In this document: positions 1-11,360 of the stretch, in pieces
How positions within the stretch are numbered: position 1 is the stretch's first letter
Layout: each line of letters starts with the position of its first letter
From: Sceloporus undulatus
Taxonomy: Eukaryota; Chordata; Lepidosauria; Squamata; Phrynosomatidae
NCBI RefSeq assembly: GCF_019175285.1
Contig: NC_056527.1
Coordinates: 110,223,836 to 110,287,835, forward strand
Length of the DNA: 64,000 nucleotides
Direction of reading: 5' to 3'
Notes under the pieces: generated by a model
The model's database searches: none
What the model saw: the letters and a program-made list of their open reading frames with translations, nothing else
Told to the model about the DNA's origin: nothing
Position numbers and translations under genes: made by a program

Positions 1-105
1 CTCTGACAAAAAAGGCTAAATGTCTCACAAAACTACAGTTCCCAAAATTCCCTAGCATTGAGCCAGGACAGTTCAAGCGGTCTCAAACTGGATTGTTTCT
101 GTGTT
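1..105 (+). repeat. Foldback MITE family A, right half
   Basis: Matches the second arm of the family seen whole at 37235-37453, with wording such as aaactacagttccc and agcattgagcca. It is cut by the window edge. Confidence 0.7.
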
Positions 106-1080
106 TTGAACCTGTGACAGAAAACAGAACTTGTCACTAAACTGAATCACAGTTGATCAGGAGAAACTTAATTGGTTCAATCAATGTTTCATAGGACCAA
201 AGGCAAAGACCTCTGAAGACAAAGGACCCGTTGTTTATAAGTGTTATGCTAGACACTCTCCTAGAAGAGCTTCTCTTCACTGTATCAAAGAGAAAATGGA
301 ATAATCTCTTCTGGGTTTTTTATACCAAGATCCCTACCCCTTCCTGATAGCTTCCCAATTTATCTAAAGCACTTTTGGAGTTGAAAAAGTCTTTGCTTGA
401 ACTGGTAAATTAAAATTCCAAGTCAAAGCAGAAGAACCTCTGTACCAAAGAAATATTTTGCTTGAAATAAAGACTTGAGAAAGCACCAGCTGGGATTTCT
501 AGTTTTCATTTTGGACCCCTCTCTCCTCCTTTCAAGGGGAATGGCACCTGAATGCAGGCTCTTAAGAAGATGTAAGGATTTTTAAAAGTATGTTTGCAGG
601 AGCAGAGAGCACACCTGTATTCACCCATTAGATGTTTTAAAATGTCAAGATAGCGCACATAACTCTCCACCTTGTAAATTTTTGTCTATAAAACTACCCT
701 GTGAGGTATGTTATGCTGAAAGAAAGGGCTTGAGGTCACCTAATGCACTTTAGGACCAAGTGAGTAAGATTCCAGCTCCTCCCTTCTTTTTCCCCTGCTG
801 AGTAAATTGTGTGCAAATTACTTTGACACTCTGAACTTAGTTTGCAGCAGTAGAAGCAAGCTGCAGACATTGAGGGGAACTGAGTGGAAGAGAAAATGGG
901 ACATTTTAGTCAGCTGGAAAAGTGGGATGGCAGGATAAACTGGTATTGTTGCTGCCATATCAGGGCAGTTGGAATGTGTGCAATATGGAATGTTATGTAG
1001 ATTTCAAATCAGCCTTTGCTATCTAGAGTGTCATCTCCCTGTAGTCTAAAGGAAAGAACAAATTGTCTGGCACCTTTAAT
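106..1080. other. No gene seen; one degraded MITE fragment
   Basis: No exon or conserved frame is visible. About 770-950 is a degraded reverse copy of the MITE with ATACCCTCCAAC ends. Confidence 0.6.
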
Positions 1081-1088
1081 ACTTAGAG

Positions 1089-1188
1089 CCCTTTCACACT
1101 TGTCACTGCAGCACTATGATTCCTTATCAATTGCCGTGATTGTGTCCTATGGAATCCAGGGATTTGTAGTTTTGTGAGGCTCTACACC
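1089..1188 (+). repeat. Foldback MITE family B, left half
   Basis: Carries the gcactatgattcc and ggatttgtagttttgtgagg wording of family B. The second arm is missing. Confidence 0.6.
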
Positions 1189-1239
1189 ACTCATAAAATA
1201 TCGTACACAGAGCAGGATTGTACTCAGAGGCAGGAGGAA

Positions 1240-1633
1240 CATAGTTTGGATATAGGAGCATTAATACCCAGAGATGAAGATGACTCAATTCTACTAGCAA
1301 AAAAGCAACAAAAATCAGAAGCAGAACCAACAGAAATCAATCTGGAGCAATTACTGAAGAAGGTCAAGGAGAAAAGTGCCAAGGTAGGCTTGATATTGAA
1401 CATCAAGAAAACAAAAACCATGCCCATGGAAGATTTACAAGACTTCAAATGAGAAAACTGAATCTCATAACTTGGATCAAACATTGATCAGAACATAGAA
1501 TGAATAAAGAAATTAGAAGAAAGCTAGGATTAGGAAAGAGCTATGAAAGAACTGGATGAAATCCTGAAAACCAAAGAGAGAACTCTGAACACTAAAAGTG
1601 AAGTTTGTCCAAGCCTTTGTATTCCACATCACT
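1240..1633 (+). mobile_element. RTE-BovB LINE fragment (reverse transcriptase C-terminal part)
   Basis: The plus-strand frame gives INLEQLLKKVKEKSAKVGLI then LNIKKTKTM, as in BovB reverse transcriptases (KLNIKKTKIM). The copy is old and is cut by the gap at 1634. Confidence 0.8.
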
Positions 1634-1670
1634 NNNNNNNNNNNNNNNNNNNNNNNNNNNNNNNNNNNNN
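1634..1670. other. Sequence gap (37 N)
   Basis: Run of N that truncates the BovB fragment to its left. Confidence 0.99.
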
Positions 1671-2090
1671 CCAAGGATCAACCTAGAAAGCCTGCTGCAA
1701 GATAGATGCACCAATTACATCTTTATTTACTTTGCTGTCTGTGCTGCCAAGATCCTCTCTCCCATTGCTGAAGTGTAATATGACTAAGTCATTTTATTGG
1801 GCCGAATCACTACAGATTGCAGGTGGATGTACTTACATGTTTAAATGTTCCCACAAGGAATGTAGATCCCTGATTAGAAATGGTTTATTTTTTATTATTA
1901 TAGTTCCAAAACTACCCCAGCCAATATGCTCACTATTTTTTCCAAGCTCTGATCCCTACACATAGGAAACTAATATGTTAGAGAAAAGATTAGGTGAAGA
2001 ACACCTTATTGTCTTGAAATCCTCATCTGATGCCACAAGAGGCCCAGTCTCATAAAAGCTCTATCTTCATACCCCGCTACTGTCTTGATT
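1671..2090. other. No feature recognised
   Basis: AT-rich sequence. Short open frames show no similarity I can name. Confidence 0.5.
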
Positions 2091-2094
2091 TGAA

Positions 2095-2440
2095 AGGAAC
2101 AGGTCCTATCAATCCTCTGCCATCCCACTTTCAGCTGCTTTTAAAATATCCCGATTTTCTCTCTCCTCCTCCTTCCATTTTCCCCTTTTATCCTCAGCTT
2201 ACTTCAATTGCTCCAAAATGAATTCAAAGTGCAAAAGTAGTTGCCATTCAATTAACTCAGTGATGGAGAGCTGGAAGGTTACTTATCCCAATACAGTGAA
2301 TCAAAAGCAAGCTGCTGCAGCCTCTCCTAGCTCTTGTGCTCTTCCTTGTGAATAACTTTTGCCATCTTGGCCACACTCTGATGTTGCTTGGCCACACATG
2401 TTCTGATTTTCATCTGTGGAATGTTGGAGGGCATGGTACT
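2095..2440 (+). repeat. MITE family P copy
   Basis: Shares the cagctgcttttaaaat core and the end catctgtggaatgttggagg with copies at 9237, 12327, 24565, 29930 and 43381. Whole copies have inverted ends ATACCCTCCAAC / GTTGGAGGGTAT. Confidence 0.75.
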
Positions 2441-2860
2441 TGCTTCTGCTGAATATATAAACTGATCCTTGGATTCCAAGCAGGTTTTAATTTGGTATGT
2501 GGCTCAGGCCCAGTTGAGTCTATTAAAGAATAGCCCTCCCCTCCAGGATTCAACTGGCTTGGCTCTGCTCTAGCTGCCAGGGACATCTCCACTGTTTCAA
2601 GACATCTCCACTGTTTCAGGACCTTGCTGGTGCAAAGCTTATTTCCCCTCTCCTTTCCCCTTGTGCATTCTGTCTTATTCACACTGTAAGACTGAGTGGA
2701 CATAGGGTTGCCATAGCGCCGGACCGGGAAACCGGGGGAAATGTAGGACAAAATTTTCAAATGTAGGACACACAAAAATGTGTCCTGCATTTAAAAATTA
2801 TGTCCTACATTTCCCCTCACAATCGCGGCGGGCAAGCGGCGAGGGAAAGCCTCCACTTAA

Positions 2861-2885
2861 NNNNNNNNNNNNNNNNNNNNNNNNN
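2861..2885. other. Sequence gap (25 N)
   Basis: Run of N inside the GC-rich hAT-like element at 2703-3719. Confidence 0.99.
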
Positions 2886-3009
2886 GGCGTCAGGGAAACC
2901 TAACCTTAAGGAGGGGCTTCTTTCACTCCCAATCCTGGGCCCCGCCGCGATTGGAGGGCCAGGATCGGGGCTCGCTCGTTCCGGGCCCGGGGGACCAGGA
3001 GGAGGCGAG

Positions 3010-3460
3010 GGCCCCCGGGAGCGCCGGGCTTCGCCTCGTTTCCTGGCCCCGAGGAGGCCAGGAAAGAGGCGAGGAGCCCCCCGGCGAGCGCCGCGGCCCT
3101 GCCTCGTTCCTGGCCCCGAGGAGGCCAGGAAACGAGGAGGAGCCCCCGGCGAGCGCCGCGGCCTGCCTCGTTCTGGCCCCCGAGGGGGAGGCCAGGAAAG
3201 AGGCGAGGGGCTCTGCCGGCGAGCGCCGCGGCCTCACTCTGTTCCTGGCCCCGAGGAGGCAGGAAAGAGGCGAGGGGTCGCCGGCGGCGCCGCGGCCTCG
3301 CCTCGTTCCTGGCCCCGCGGAGGCCAGGAAAGAAGCGAGGGGGCTTGCCGGCGAGCCGCGGCCTCGCCTCTTCCTGGCCCCGAGGAGGCCAGGAAGAGGC
3401 GAGGGGCTGCCGCGAGCGCAGGGCCTTTGTTTCCTGGCCCCGGGAGGCAGGAAGGAGGGA
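3010..3460. repeat. GC-rich minisatellite, units of about 60 bp
   Basis: Roughly seven units share cctggccccgaggaggccag, an imperfect palindrome, separated by gcgaggggc and gccggcgagcgccgcgg blocks. Long open frames on both strands here are products of the repeat and its lack of AT. Confidence 0.8.
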
Positions 3461-3807
3461 GGGGATGCAGGGAGGCGGGGAGGTTGGGCGGGCTTGCCCA
3501 AGAGGCACGCCTCCCTGCAGCCTCCTCCGCACCAGGGCTCTGCCTCCTTTTCTCAGCGCGACCATGGCGGGGGAGGAGGAGGAGGGAGCAGTGAGGCCCA
3601 GGGTTGCCTTTGCAACCCCGCTACAACCGGGTTTTCCGGTTTTTGGCTTGCACCCGTGCCGTGACAGGGGTGCAGCAAAACCGGGAAAAACCCGGTTGCA
3701 ACGGGTTTAGGCAACCCTAAGTGGACAGGGACATTAATTAACTATATGAAGCCAGTTTAGGAGTCTTTTTTAGCTATAAAAGGCAAGGGATACATTCATT
3801 GTGTTGT

Positions 3808-3995
3808 GTGCCTTCAGTTGTTTGACTTATGGTGCGCCCTACCATGGAATTTTCTTGGAATATTTGTTCAAAGAGGGTTGCCATTGCTTTCTCTGAAGGT
3901 GAGAGAGTAAATGATTGCCAAAGATCACTTTCTATGGATGAGTGGTCATTCAAACCCTGACTTCCTGGAGTCCGTCCAACGCTCAAAGCACTACA
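3808..3995 (-). repeat. tRNA-derived SINE, degraded
   Basis: Reverse copy: tail gtgccttcagttgtttgact on the left, tRNA-like head near 3960-3995. Confidence 0.7.
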
Positions 3996-5010
3996 TCACG
4001 TGTTCCCAGGATATAATAATGTATTTAATCTGCCTTTAAAGTAGATCTGACACTGTAAAATGCAAACCATTTGTCATCAAGCACCCTACTGATAACAGTA
4101 AGGAGCAGGCAGCAATCCAACAGGAAGATTTTTTTTTAGTAAGGTGCCACCCAGTGAGGTATTCAGATCAAGAGAAAGACTAAGAGAGAGGAGTCTGTCA
4201 GAGAGAGATTGAAATAGAGTTAGACACATTGGCAAATCAGTCAGAGATAGAATATAGTTAGACTCAACTCGATTAGGATTAGGGAGAGATGAGTTGTGCT
4301 CTATGTTGGAATACACGAGAGAGAGTTGAGTTGGAGTTAGGGTTGTTAGATCTAGATGTTGAATCTGTAATTTGATGTTTATGGATTACATCAGCAAAAT
4401 CATGTGTATTTACTGGGCCGAGAAGTTAGATAAGGGCAGGAAAGGTGAGACAGAGCATATGGGCACAACAAAACTCCAAATCTATAGTGTAGCAGTTATT
4501 GATGGGGGTAGTGTGGTTGTTGGGAACTAAAAGGACATGAAAGATTGAAATAGGAAAATGTAGAGATAGAGCAGATGGTGAAATAGGTGGAAGGCGGTTG
4601 AATTGGTGAAAAGGTGGCATATTCAAAATGAGAAAGGTGAGGAAACCTTCCAGGGTGAAGGCAAAGGAGCATCTGAACAAAGATAAGAAACATATAATAA
4701 ACAATCTGTTCGCTGTTTTCATTGGTGGTATCATCATGGTGAGACAGAGAAAAAGGTGGTTTCTCCTGGGATTCCAAGATTTCTTTTCAGCTTGGCAACT
4801 TCTGGATGAGAAGCTAGATGGTCCTGCCCCTCTCCTACCTCAGGTTCTCTTGCCACAACGAACTCCCTTACTGGCAATAAAGAAGAACTTTCTGTGGGAG
4901 GAGAACTTGTCATGCCCGGAATTCCTGACTGATGAGTCAAGCTGATGGGAGAGCACCCAGCCATCAAGTACAATATAATGGCGACAGGACAGTTGTGAAG
5001 AGAACAGGGA
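3996..5010. other. No gene recognised
   Basis: Open frames on both strands (for example minus strand near 4734-4973) have no splice context or family I can name. Confidence 0.5.
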
Positions 5011-5014
5011 ATGG

Positions 5015-5420
5015 TTGCTTTGTGCCTTCAAGTCATTCTTCATTTACAGTGACTCTAAGATGGAACTACTGCTAGATACTTGGCAAGTTTTGTTCAGAGG
5101 GGGTTGCCTTGCCTCCTTGAGGCTGAGAGACCATGACTTCCCCAAAAAACACATCTCTTGACTAGGGCTGGTTCTGGATGACTCCCATCAGTGAGGTAAA
5201 TTAACCTATTGTTCCAGTTTAATCTTAATTTAGATATTACAAATGGCTGATTTGTCCCATAGGTCCAAAAGGGCTTTAGTAACTCATTGGTTCCAGTGCA
5301 AAGCAAGGTAGGCTGGAAAAAAGTCCCAGTTTTCAGGATTTCATGGACGAACGGGGATTCGAACCTGGCCTCCAGAGTTTGCAGTCTGTACACCACACTG
5401 GCTCTTGGAATACACCAAAT
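5015..5420 (-). repeat. tRNA-derived SINE split by other sequence
   Basis: Tail and middle at 5015-5140 and head at about 5330-5420 (gattcgaacctgg, tgtacaccacactggctct), with about 190 bp of unrelated sequence between them. Confidence 0.65.
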
Positions 5421-6280
5421 TTTGATGTGTCTTCTCATTCTGAAGGCACTATGCAATAAGAAATGCGTGAGTGCGGATTGGGCCATTCGAATGCTGGTAT
5501 GATGGTATTGTGCGAAATAACGTGAATTCGAACCGCCCAGTGCAAAAGACCCCCAGTTCCAGACTCATCTGATAAGGGCTATAGTTTCCAGACCTTTTAC
5601 GATTTTGATCACCATCCTCTGGATACGTTCCAGCCTGTCAATATACTTCTTGATTTGTATATCTTTATATGTACATCTTTATATATTTTAAACCTGAAAC
5701 AGATTAAAAAGGCTATGACTTTAGATATGTACCAATGTACATATTGCACACATGGATAATTTCAAGATTAATCTCTATTTAGATGTACCAACACAGGTCT
5801 TTCTGTGGTTATAAACTGGGATGGAGGAATGACATTACCTAGATTTGTGAGAATGCATTCATACAAACTATAGTCATCTACTTCAGGAAAGGTCAGGAGT
5901 AAATTTCCAGAACGCAGCCACACAGCCTGAAAATCCCACAGAAAACTATAGTCATCTACTGTTGTTAAAATAAAGTAACTCAGCAGTGAAAAGCATACAT
6001 CAGAATGATAATTTTTATGAAGAGGTAAAGGTCACATTAGATCTTGGCTCTAGGCTGGGAACTGTTTCCAGAAGACAAGCAGGGTAGGAGAAAATTAACC
6101 ATGCTTGGGACTCTGAACCCAGACATGCAGGGATTCTCAAAGAGATGTACTCATCAAAAGAAAATGCTTACGTGATATGTACCATAGTATTCTTGCACTT
6201 AGTCATGCATATTAAAATACGGAAAGACAAGTGGGAACCTGTTGATAACCTCCAAGGAAGGGGGAGATTGGCTTCAGACA
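5421..6280. other. No gene; one short foldback-family fragment
   Basis: 5885-5955 resembles the arm of the hammerhead-bearing foldback at 21003-21190. The rest is unassigned. Confidence 0.5.
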
Positions 6281-6284
6281 AATG

Positions 6285-6375
6285 GTAGGATTGCCAGATT
6301 GGATACTGGAAGGTGCTTTTGCATTTTTAGTGTTGTGCAGAAAAGGGAACTTCAGCAGATATTGCAACCAGGCAA
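6285..6375 (+). repeat. Fragment of small MITE family D
   Basis: ggattgccagattggatactgg resembles the start of the copy at 41694-41853. Confidence 0.45.
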
Positions 6376-6810
6376 AAGTACAGGAGCCCGCTCTAGTTTT
6401 CTCTCTTCTTTCAAAAAGAATAATGTGTTTTTGAACCAGCAGCATCTTCACTTTGTAGCACTGTGGCAAAAATCTGGTTCTCATCTTTGTGCTGTCCTGC
6501 TCTATGGGACTTCCCGTATGTAAAAACTCTGGCTCCACCAACAATTGCAAACATTTCCAAAGTTTTTGTTGGTGTGTTTGTTTGTTTGTTTGGGGGGGAG
6601 AACCATCAATATTTCTCTGTACATTGTTTTTCTGACATTATTTCAGATTTTCTGTTCCATGGTTTTAACAATTTATGTTTTTAATCAGAAAACTTAGGAC
6701 TACAATTCCAAGTGTCCCCCAGAGCTTTTCTTTTTAAGTGTAATTTATCTCATCTCTGTTTTAAATGCTTCAGGGCTTCTTTGCCTTCTGATCTTTCTTT
6801 TCATATCACT

Positions 6811-7016
6811 CACACTATGCTCTTAAAGAGGTACTATTCCAGTGTGACTCCTCTAGCTGCCTCCTGTTGCATGCTGGGATTGGCAGTTTTAAGGAGGGGT
6901 ATTTAGAATTCTCAGGCAGAGAAGTTCAGCTCCTTAAAACTGCCAATCCCAGCATGCAACAGGAGGCTGCTAGAGGAGTCACACTGGAATAGTAGCTCTT
7001 TAAGAGATAGTGTGAT
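6811..7016. repeat. Foldback MITE family B, near-perfect palindrome
   Basis: Arms at about 6811-6892 and 6935-7016 are inverted copies of each other with only a few mismatches (core gcctcctgttgcatgctggg). The spacer is about 42 bp. It would fold into a long hairpin. Confidence 0.85.
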
Positions 7017-8390
7017 AAACATCTATGACTGCTTGCACATAGAACAGCAACTTTAAAGTAATTATACACCAGTGTTTTAGTTAAGCTGAATGGTTGCACA
7101 TAGCTGGTGGTGTTGACTGAGCCTTATGAGCATTGAGCATCCCCTGGTGGTAACACTTGTGTAGTGTAGGATGCATATCAGAGACCTGAACAGGGCTATT
7201 CATGCCAGAGTCTCTTGGAAGTCTCTCATTCCTAGTATTGCTTTAAATCTCAGATTTGGAGAGAGGGGGTTCTTGTTGGGGATATGAGGACAGGATCATC
7301 CCAGGACTTGAGGTGTCTGGTCCAAAACCTGGGATCTAAGTGTGATGTCTATTATTTATTATTATGATTAACATTTATGTATAGAATGCTGTCAAATTTG
7401 CACAGCACTTTACATAGTAAGGGTCAAATAAAATAAGAGGGGAAAGAATAAAAACCTGCCAAGCAGAGTACAATCTAAAACAACAACATTACATGATGAA
7501 AATATCTCTAAAATAATAGTAACTAGTATACAATAAAGACAAAGTAAGCAGCAGTCTAGTGATGTCATTAAGCATTATGCATTAACTACCGACTACAGTT
7601 GCTCACAGATTCTCATTTGAATACATATACTCTATAAATAATTACTGTATACTCTTGTATAAGTCTAGACATTTTAGTCAAAAAATTGACCCCAAAAAAC
7701 TGAGTCGATTTATCCATGGGTCAATGTAAGTACTGTGCTTTAACTCCTTTTTTTTTTTTTTAAAGGAACCATCTCCTGGTGAAAGGCGAGAGTGTGATCT
7801 GTCCTGAAAGCACTGACCACCTTCCACTCTCTCATCTATCCAGCCTTTAATGTGAGCACAAACGGTTATGCCTGCTGGGATCTTGTAAATTCTTTTGCAT
7901 CATCCTCTAAATCTTTTATTACATGCCCGTAGCAATGGTAACTGGTGCAGCAAGAAAGTGCCCACTTAGGTCTCAGGGCTCATAATAGAGATCTGAAGAA
8001 CATGACGAAGATCTAATCACTCTCTTAATTTTGCCCCGTTGAGATCTTAATCTCAGTTGGTACCTTGAGGTCTTAATCTTTCTGTGGTAGATCCTGAGAA
8101 TAAAGCCAAACCCACAGAACCACTGGTGAGGGGGAAGACTTGTGAGGGTATTTAGGGGTGTCTCTGCCGCAATTACAACAAACAGGCTGGGAGCTTCCTA
8201 TGTTTCGACAGAAGGGAGTGTGATGAGGCATAACTCAAACTTGAATTTGCCAGATCTTTTACTGAGTCTGTGCCTAACATGAAGGTCTTCAAGTGACACC
8301 ATGAGAAGAACATGTGAGCATGTGGCAGTATCAAAGCATCTCTTCTTAGCATGGAGTGAATCGAAATGCTCTGTGAATTGATGTCTGTCT
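7017..8390. other. No gene; one short MITE-like piece
   Basis: 7641-7740 (tactcttgtataagtctaga ... gtcaatgtaagtactgtgc) resembles a dispersed DNA-transposon remnant. A poly-T tract lies near 7748. The rest is unassigned. Confidence 0.5.
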
Positions 8391-8391
8391 A

Positions 8392-8692
8392 TTATGTCTG
8401 TCTCGCTTCCCGGCAAGCTCCGCTTGGCCAACTCCCTCGACGTATTCAGGAAGGGGCTAAAAACCTTCCTTTTTCAGCAGGCTTTCCCCTAATGTCCCAG
8501 TTGTACTCCTGCTCTCCCTTTACAGCTTTGCATTTTGAGCTGGATTGGATGTTGTTAATTGTTAATTGTACCTTTTAATGTGTTTTATTGATGTTTTTAT
8601 TATGACATTGTATACTTGTGCAATTGTGTATTTTGCATATTGTAACCCGCCTTGATCTGTGGAAAGGCGGGCTATAAATAAAGTTTTTATTA
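8392..8692 (+). mobile_element. L2-like LINE, 3' end
   Basis: Translates to a PSRRIQEGAKNLPFS-type end of an L2 ORF2. It is followed by the typical gtaacccgccttgatctgtgg and ggctataaataaag tail and a TTA run. Confidence 0.75.
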
Positions 8693-8844
8693 TTTTATTT
8701 ATTATTATTATTATTATGCAGCCATTCAAAGGCAAAGGCCATTAATAAGGAAGTGTCAACCTAATCTAGGATTAACAGAAATTGCTCTCTCCGACACCTC
8801 TGTTCCTCCTTTCCCCACCTAAACCTTCCCATCACATACGCTGC

Positions 8845-8892
8845 AAGTTAATCACACATCCAACTGGTCATGACTGAGTTTGTCATTAACCC
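8845..8892 (+). promoter_or_regulatory. Pair of HNF1-like half-sites upstream of the SLC5A2 start
   Basis: GTTAATCAC at 8847-8855 and GTCATTAAC at 8882-8890 each carry one half of the HNF1 consensus GTTAATNATTAAC. They lie about 95-135 bp before the ATG. HNF1A is known to drive human SLC5A2 in kidney. The placement fits a proximal promoter, but each site is only a half-match, so this is suggestive. Confidence 0.35.
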
Positions 8893-8982
8893 ACCAGTGT
8901 GTGCATGCCTCCCCTCTTGAGGAGCTGGCCCACAGGGTTCCTCAGCTTTGACCCCTATAGAAGATTCACAGTTGGAAGCACC

Positions 8983-9093
8983 ATGGAGCAGGATTCTCCA
9001 ATCCACGCACCGACAGTAGGGACCATCAGCAACCCTGCAGACATTGCTGTCATCTGCTGCTATTTCCTTGCCGTCATTGGAGTTGGGCTGTGG
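8983..9093 (+). CDS. SLC5A2: SLC5A2-like sodium/glucose cotransporter, coding exon 1 only
   Basis: This exon encodes 37 residues starting MEQDSPIHAPTVGT and ending in the start of the first membrane helix, NPADIAVICCYFLAVIGVGLW. Human SGLT2 has [21 protein letters not shown] at the same place. The ATG sits in a good Kozak context (agcaccATGg). The exon ends in phase 0 at a GTATGT donor directly after GLW; as I recall, human exon 1 also ends there (codon 42). SGLT2 is an apical Na+-coupled glucose transporter of kidney proximal tubule with about 14 membrane helices, so the remaining exons (over 600 residues) are missing. I found no exon 2 before the gap at 9824 or elsewhere in the window. SLC5A1 or another SLC5 paralogue is possible, but the NPAD and VIGVGLW wording favours SLC5A2. 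Confidence 0.8.
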
Positions 9094-9236
9094 GTATGTA
9101 GGCCATACACCAACATTTTCCAAGGCAAAGAAAAGTTCTGTTTTCTTTTTTCCTATGATGAAAAATAACGGGGATGGTCTGACTCTGGGATGGACGTTTG
9201 AGAAAAGCAATACTGGCATTGACAGGCCAAATGCAT

Positions 9237-9823
9237 ACCCACCAACCATCCCAGTTTGGTAGGGACAGTCCCAATTAATCCTCTGTCCTTCCATTTTTTC
9301 AGCTGCTTTTAAAATGTCCCAGTTTATCTCTCCACCTCCCACCTTCCCTGTTGTCCTCAGATTACTTCAATAGCTGCAAATGGAGTTTAAAGTTCAAAAG
9401 TAGTTTGAACTCACAAGGGAGAGAACAGAGGAGGGATAGGATTGTCCTCAGGCTGTTGCAACCTCTTGTAACTTGTCTTCTCTTCCTCATTAATATCTTT
9501 ACTAGCCTAGCCACACTGATGGTGCTTGGTTACATGTACAGTGCTACCTCGGGTTACGAAATTAATTCGTTCCGCCGTTCCGTTCGTAACCCGATAATTT
9601 CGCAACCCGAAAAGGTTTTCCGTTAGCGCTGGAAAGCCGCTAGCCGCGCTTTGCGTTTGAATTTCGCGCCGAAATAAATTTCGTAACCCGAAAAAAATAT
9701 CGTAACCCGGAACAGTTTTTTCCAATCTAACTTTTTCGTACCCCGGAAATTTCGTAACGCGATCATTTCGTATTCCGGGGCACCACTGTATTCCAATTTT
9801 CATCTGTGAAATACTGGAGGGTA
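9237..9823 (+). repeat. MITE family P copy, interrupted by a Tigger-like MITE and cut by a gap
   Basis: Family P wording occurs on both sides of the insertion at 9539-9788. The right end (atactggagggta) runs into the gap. Confidence 0.8.
9539..9788. mobile_element. Tigger/mariner-like MITE
   Basis: Imperfect terminal inverted repeats, CAGTGCTACCTCGGG and the reverse of CCCCGGGGCACCACTG-type wording, are flanked by TA on both sides. Inside, cgtaacccg is repeated several times. About 250 bp with no coding capacity. Confidence 0.75.
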
Positions 9824-9923
9824 NNNNNNNNNNNNNNNNNNNNNNNNNNNNNNNNNNNNNNNNNNNNNNNNNNNNNNNNNNNNNNNNNNNNNNNNNNNNN
9901 NNNNNNNNNNNNNNNNNNNNNNN
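9824..9923. other. Sequence gap (100 N, probably of unknown size)
   Basis: Exactly 100 N. It separates the SLC5A2 exon from the contig holding the integrin exons. Confidence 0.99.
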
Positions 9924-10089
9924 GGTCACATACATCAAAGCTATCTTGACAGCACATAACATAGCATTAATGGGGGCAAGGATGCTATTTGGCCTTTTCT
10001 CCTCAGGCACAAAAATGTGTCTGCTCAATCTCCATAAGGATTTCTAGGGATCAAAAGAAGCAGAGGCGGAATACTCTACAAGTGAACTG

Positions 10090-10972
10090 TGGTGTTTATT
10101 ACACGGAGGTTTTTGCAGCTCAGATCCAGGGTAACTGCGGGTCCAATGATGCAAATTCACATTATAACGTGAATGTTTTATCACACCTGGTTGCCCTTCG
10201 GAATCAAGGGGGAATCGAATCCAAGGCAAGTCACGTGATGCAGATTCACAAAAAGCGGAGTGCAAATTGTATTACCACACCGGTGGGATTCAACGATTCA
10301 AATCGGCACCCTTGTGCATGCTAAGTGGGGGTCTGAACGCATCATGACATCGTATGTTTCTGGGCTGAAAAGATGCGCAAGTTCTTGTTCTTTGTTTTGC
10401 GTAATTGCGTGATTGCATGAATATTTGCCTCATGAATATTTCTGTGTTCCTCATCCCTCTTTTTATTTTCCCTTCCATTTCAGCAATTTCAAAACACACA
10501 CACACACACATATAGATCGATAGATATACATACATATCTGTATATTCAAATTCACGCACATACACACATGTATATATTCCCCAAAAAATGAGTTGCCCTG
10601 AAAGTGAAAGGACCACCAGAAGGAAATGGGGGAAAATTGCAGTGCCGCATTATGGGAAATTTGCAACCCGGGGGGTTTGCGGTGGTGTACCAGAGCAGAA
10701 GCAAAGTTGCATTCCACATCAGACCAATTCAGAGTGAAATCAAAGTGAGCTTGGAAGCGATTTCTGTGAATTCGCTTGTTACCGATTTCACCAAAATGAG
10801 GGGTCACTTTGAAATCACTGCAGAAGCGCCACGGAAGGAGCCCCCATAGAAATGAATTGCGTGTGATAACACATCACGTTGTTGTGTGAATTCGCATCAT
10901 TGGACCTGCAGTCACGTCGGATCTGAGCTGCAAAAAGCTGAAAAAAACTCTGTGTGATAAACCTCTGTAACA
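10090..10972. mobile_element. Non-autonomous DNA transposon with long inverted ends
   Basis: The left end (10108-10185) and right end (10860-10950) are inverted copies for about 75 bp, sharing ttttgcagctcagatcc and ggtccaatgatgc. The interior contains a CA/TA microsatellite at 10496-10575. The superfamily is not determined. Confidence 0.75.
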
Positions 10973-11198
10973 TAACAGTTGTAAGCATTTTCCCATCTTG
11001 GAGTTGTTGGGGTTTTTTTGCAGCTCATTTGAAATCAGCTGGCAAAGTTTTCCCCAGAAAGGAGATGCCATGTATGGGGAAACAGTTTTGCCTCCTAATT
11101 TCTGCCTGTCGTGTTGTGGTTCAAAGACATTTCCCACCTGAGCACAGTTTATTCTGTGCAACTCCTCCCTCCCTCTCAGCATCCCAGTGCAGACTCAC

Positions 11199-11263
11199 AA
11201 TCATCTTAGATCCCTGACTGTCGCTTGCCAGAGTCATGCCCAAATGGGGGACTCCAGAGCTCC
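11199..11263 (-). CDS. ITGAL: Leukocyte integrin alpha chain (ITGAL-like), exon 4 equivalent
   Basis: This minus-strand 65-nt exon lies between a TTTTTACAG acceptor and a GTGAGT donor. Joined in phase to the exon at 12062-12156 it reads GSSGVPHLGMTLASDSQGSKMI. Human ITGAL has [23 protein letters not shown] at this position. The LGMTLA(S/T)D core is the end of the first beta-propeller blade. The exon ends in phase 0, as expected before the ACDPG exon. That next exon should lie to the left, but I could not find it between 9924 and 11198. The region there is mostly a long-TIR transposon. Confidence 0.7.
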
Positions 11264-11360
11264 CTGTAAAAAGGCAGAGAAGAAATTGGTTAATAATGAT
11301 GAGAGGCATGCCTGACTTCCTTCCTGATCCTTCCTTCCTGATCCCTGTCCTGTATAACCA

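Larger units (their letters stand above)
2703..3719. mobile_element. hAT-like non-autonomous DNA transposon with GC-rich internal array
   Basis: A perfect 10-bp terminal inverted repeat (TAGGGTTGCC ... GGCAACCCTA) is flanked by the 8-bp duplication AGTGGACA (2695-2702 and 3720-3727), the hAT signature. No transposase is present. The interior holds a GC-rich tandem array at about 3010-3460. Confidence 0.85.

Noticed and set aside
2800-3664. Overlapping long frames of Arg/Pro/Gly-rich protein on both strands
   Set aside because: They come from the GC-rich array inside the hAT element, continue through N bases and have no conserved domain.
4734-4973. Minus-strand Ser/Pro/Glu-rich frame
   Set aside because: It looks mildly protein-like, but no acceptor/donor pair or homologue could be recognised.
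10496-10580. CA/TA repeat as a possible CRISPR-like array
   Set aside because: Simple microsatellite without spacers, in a vertebrate genome.
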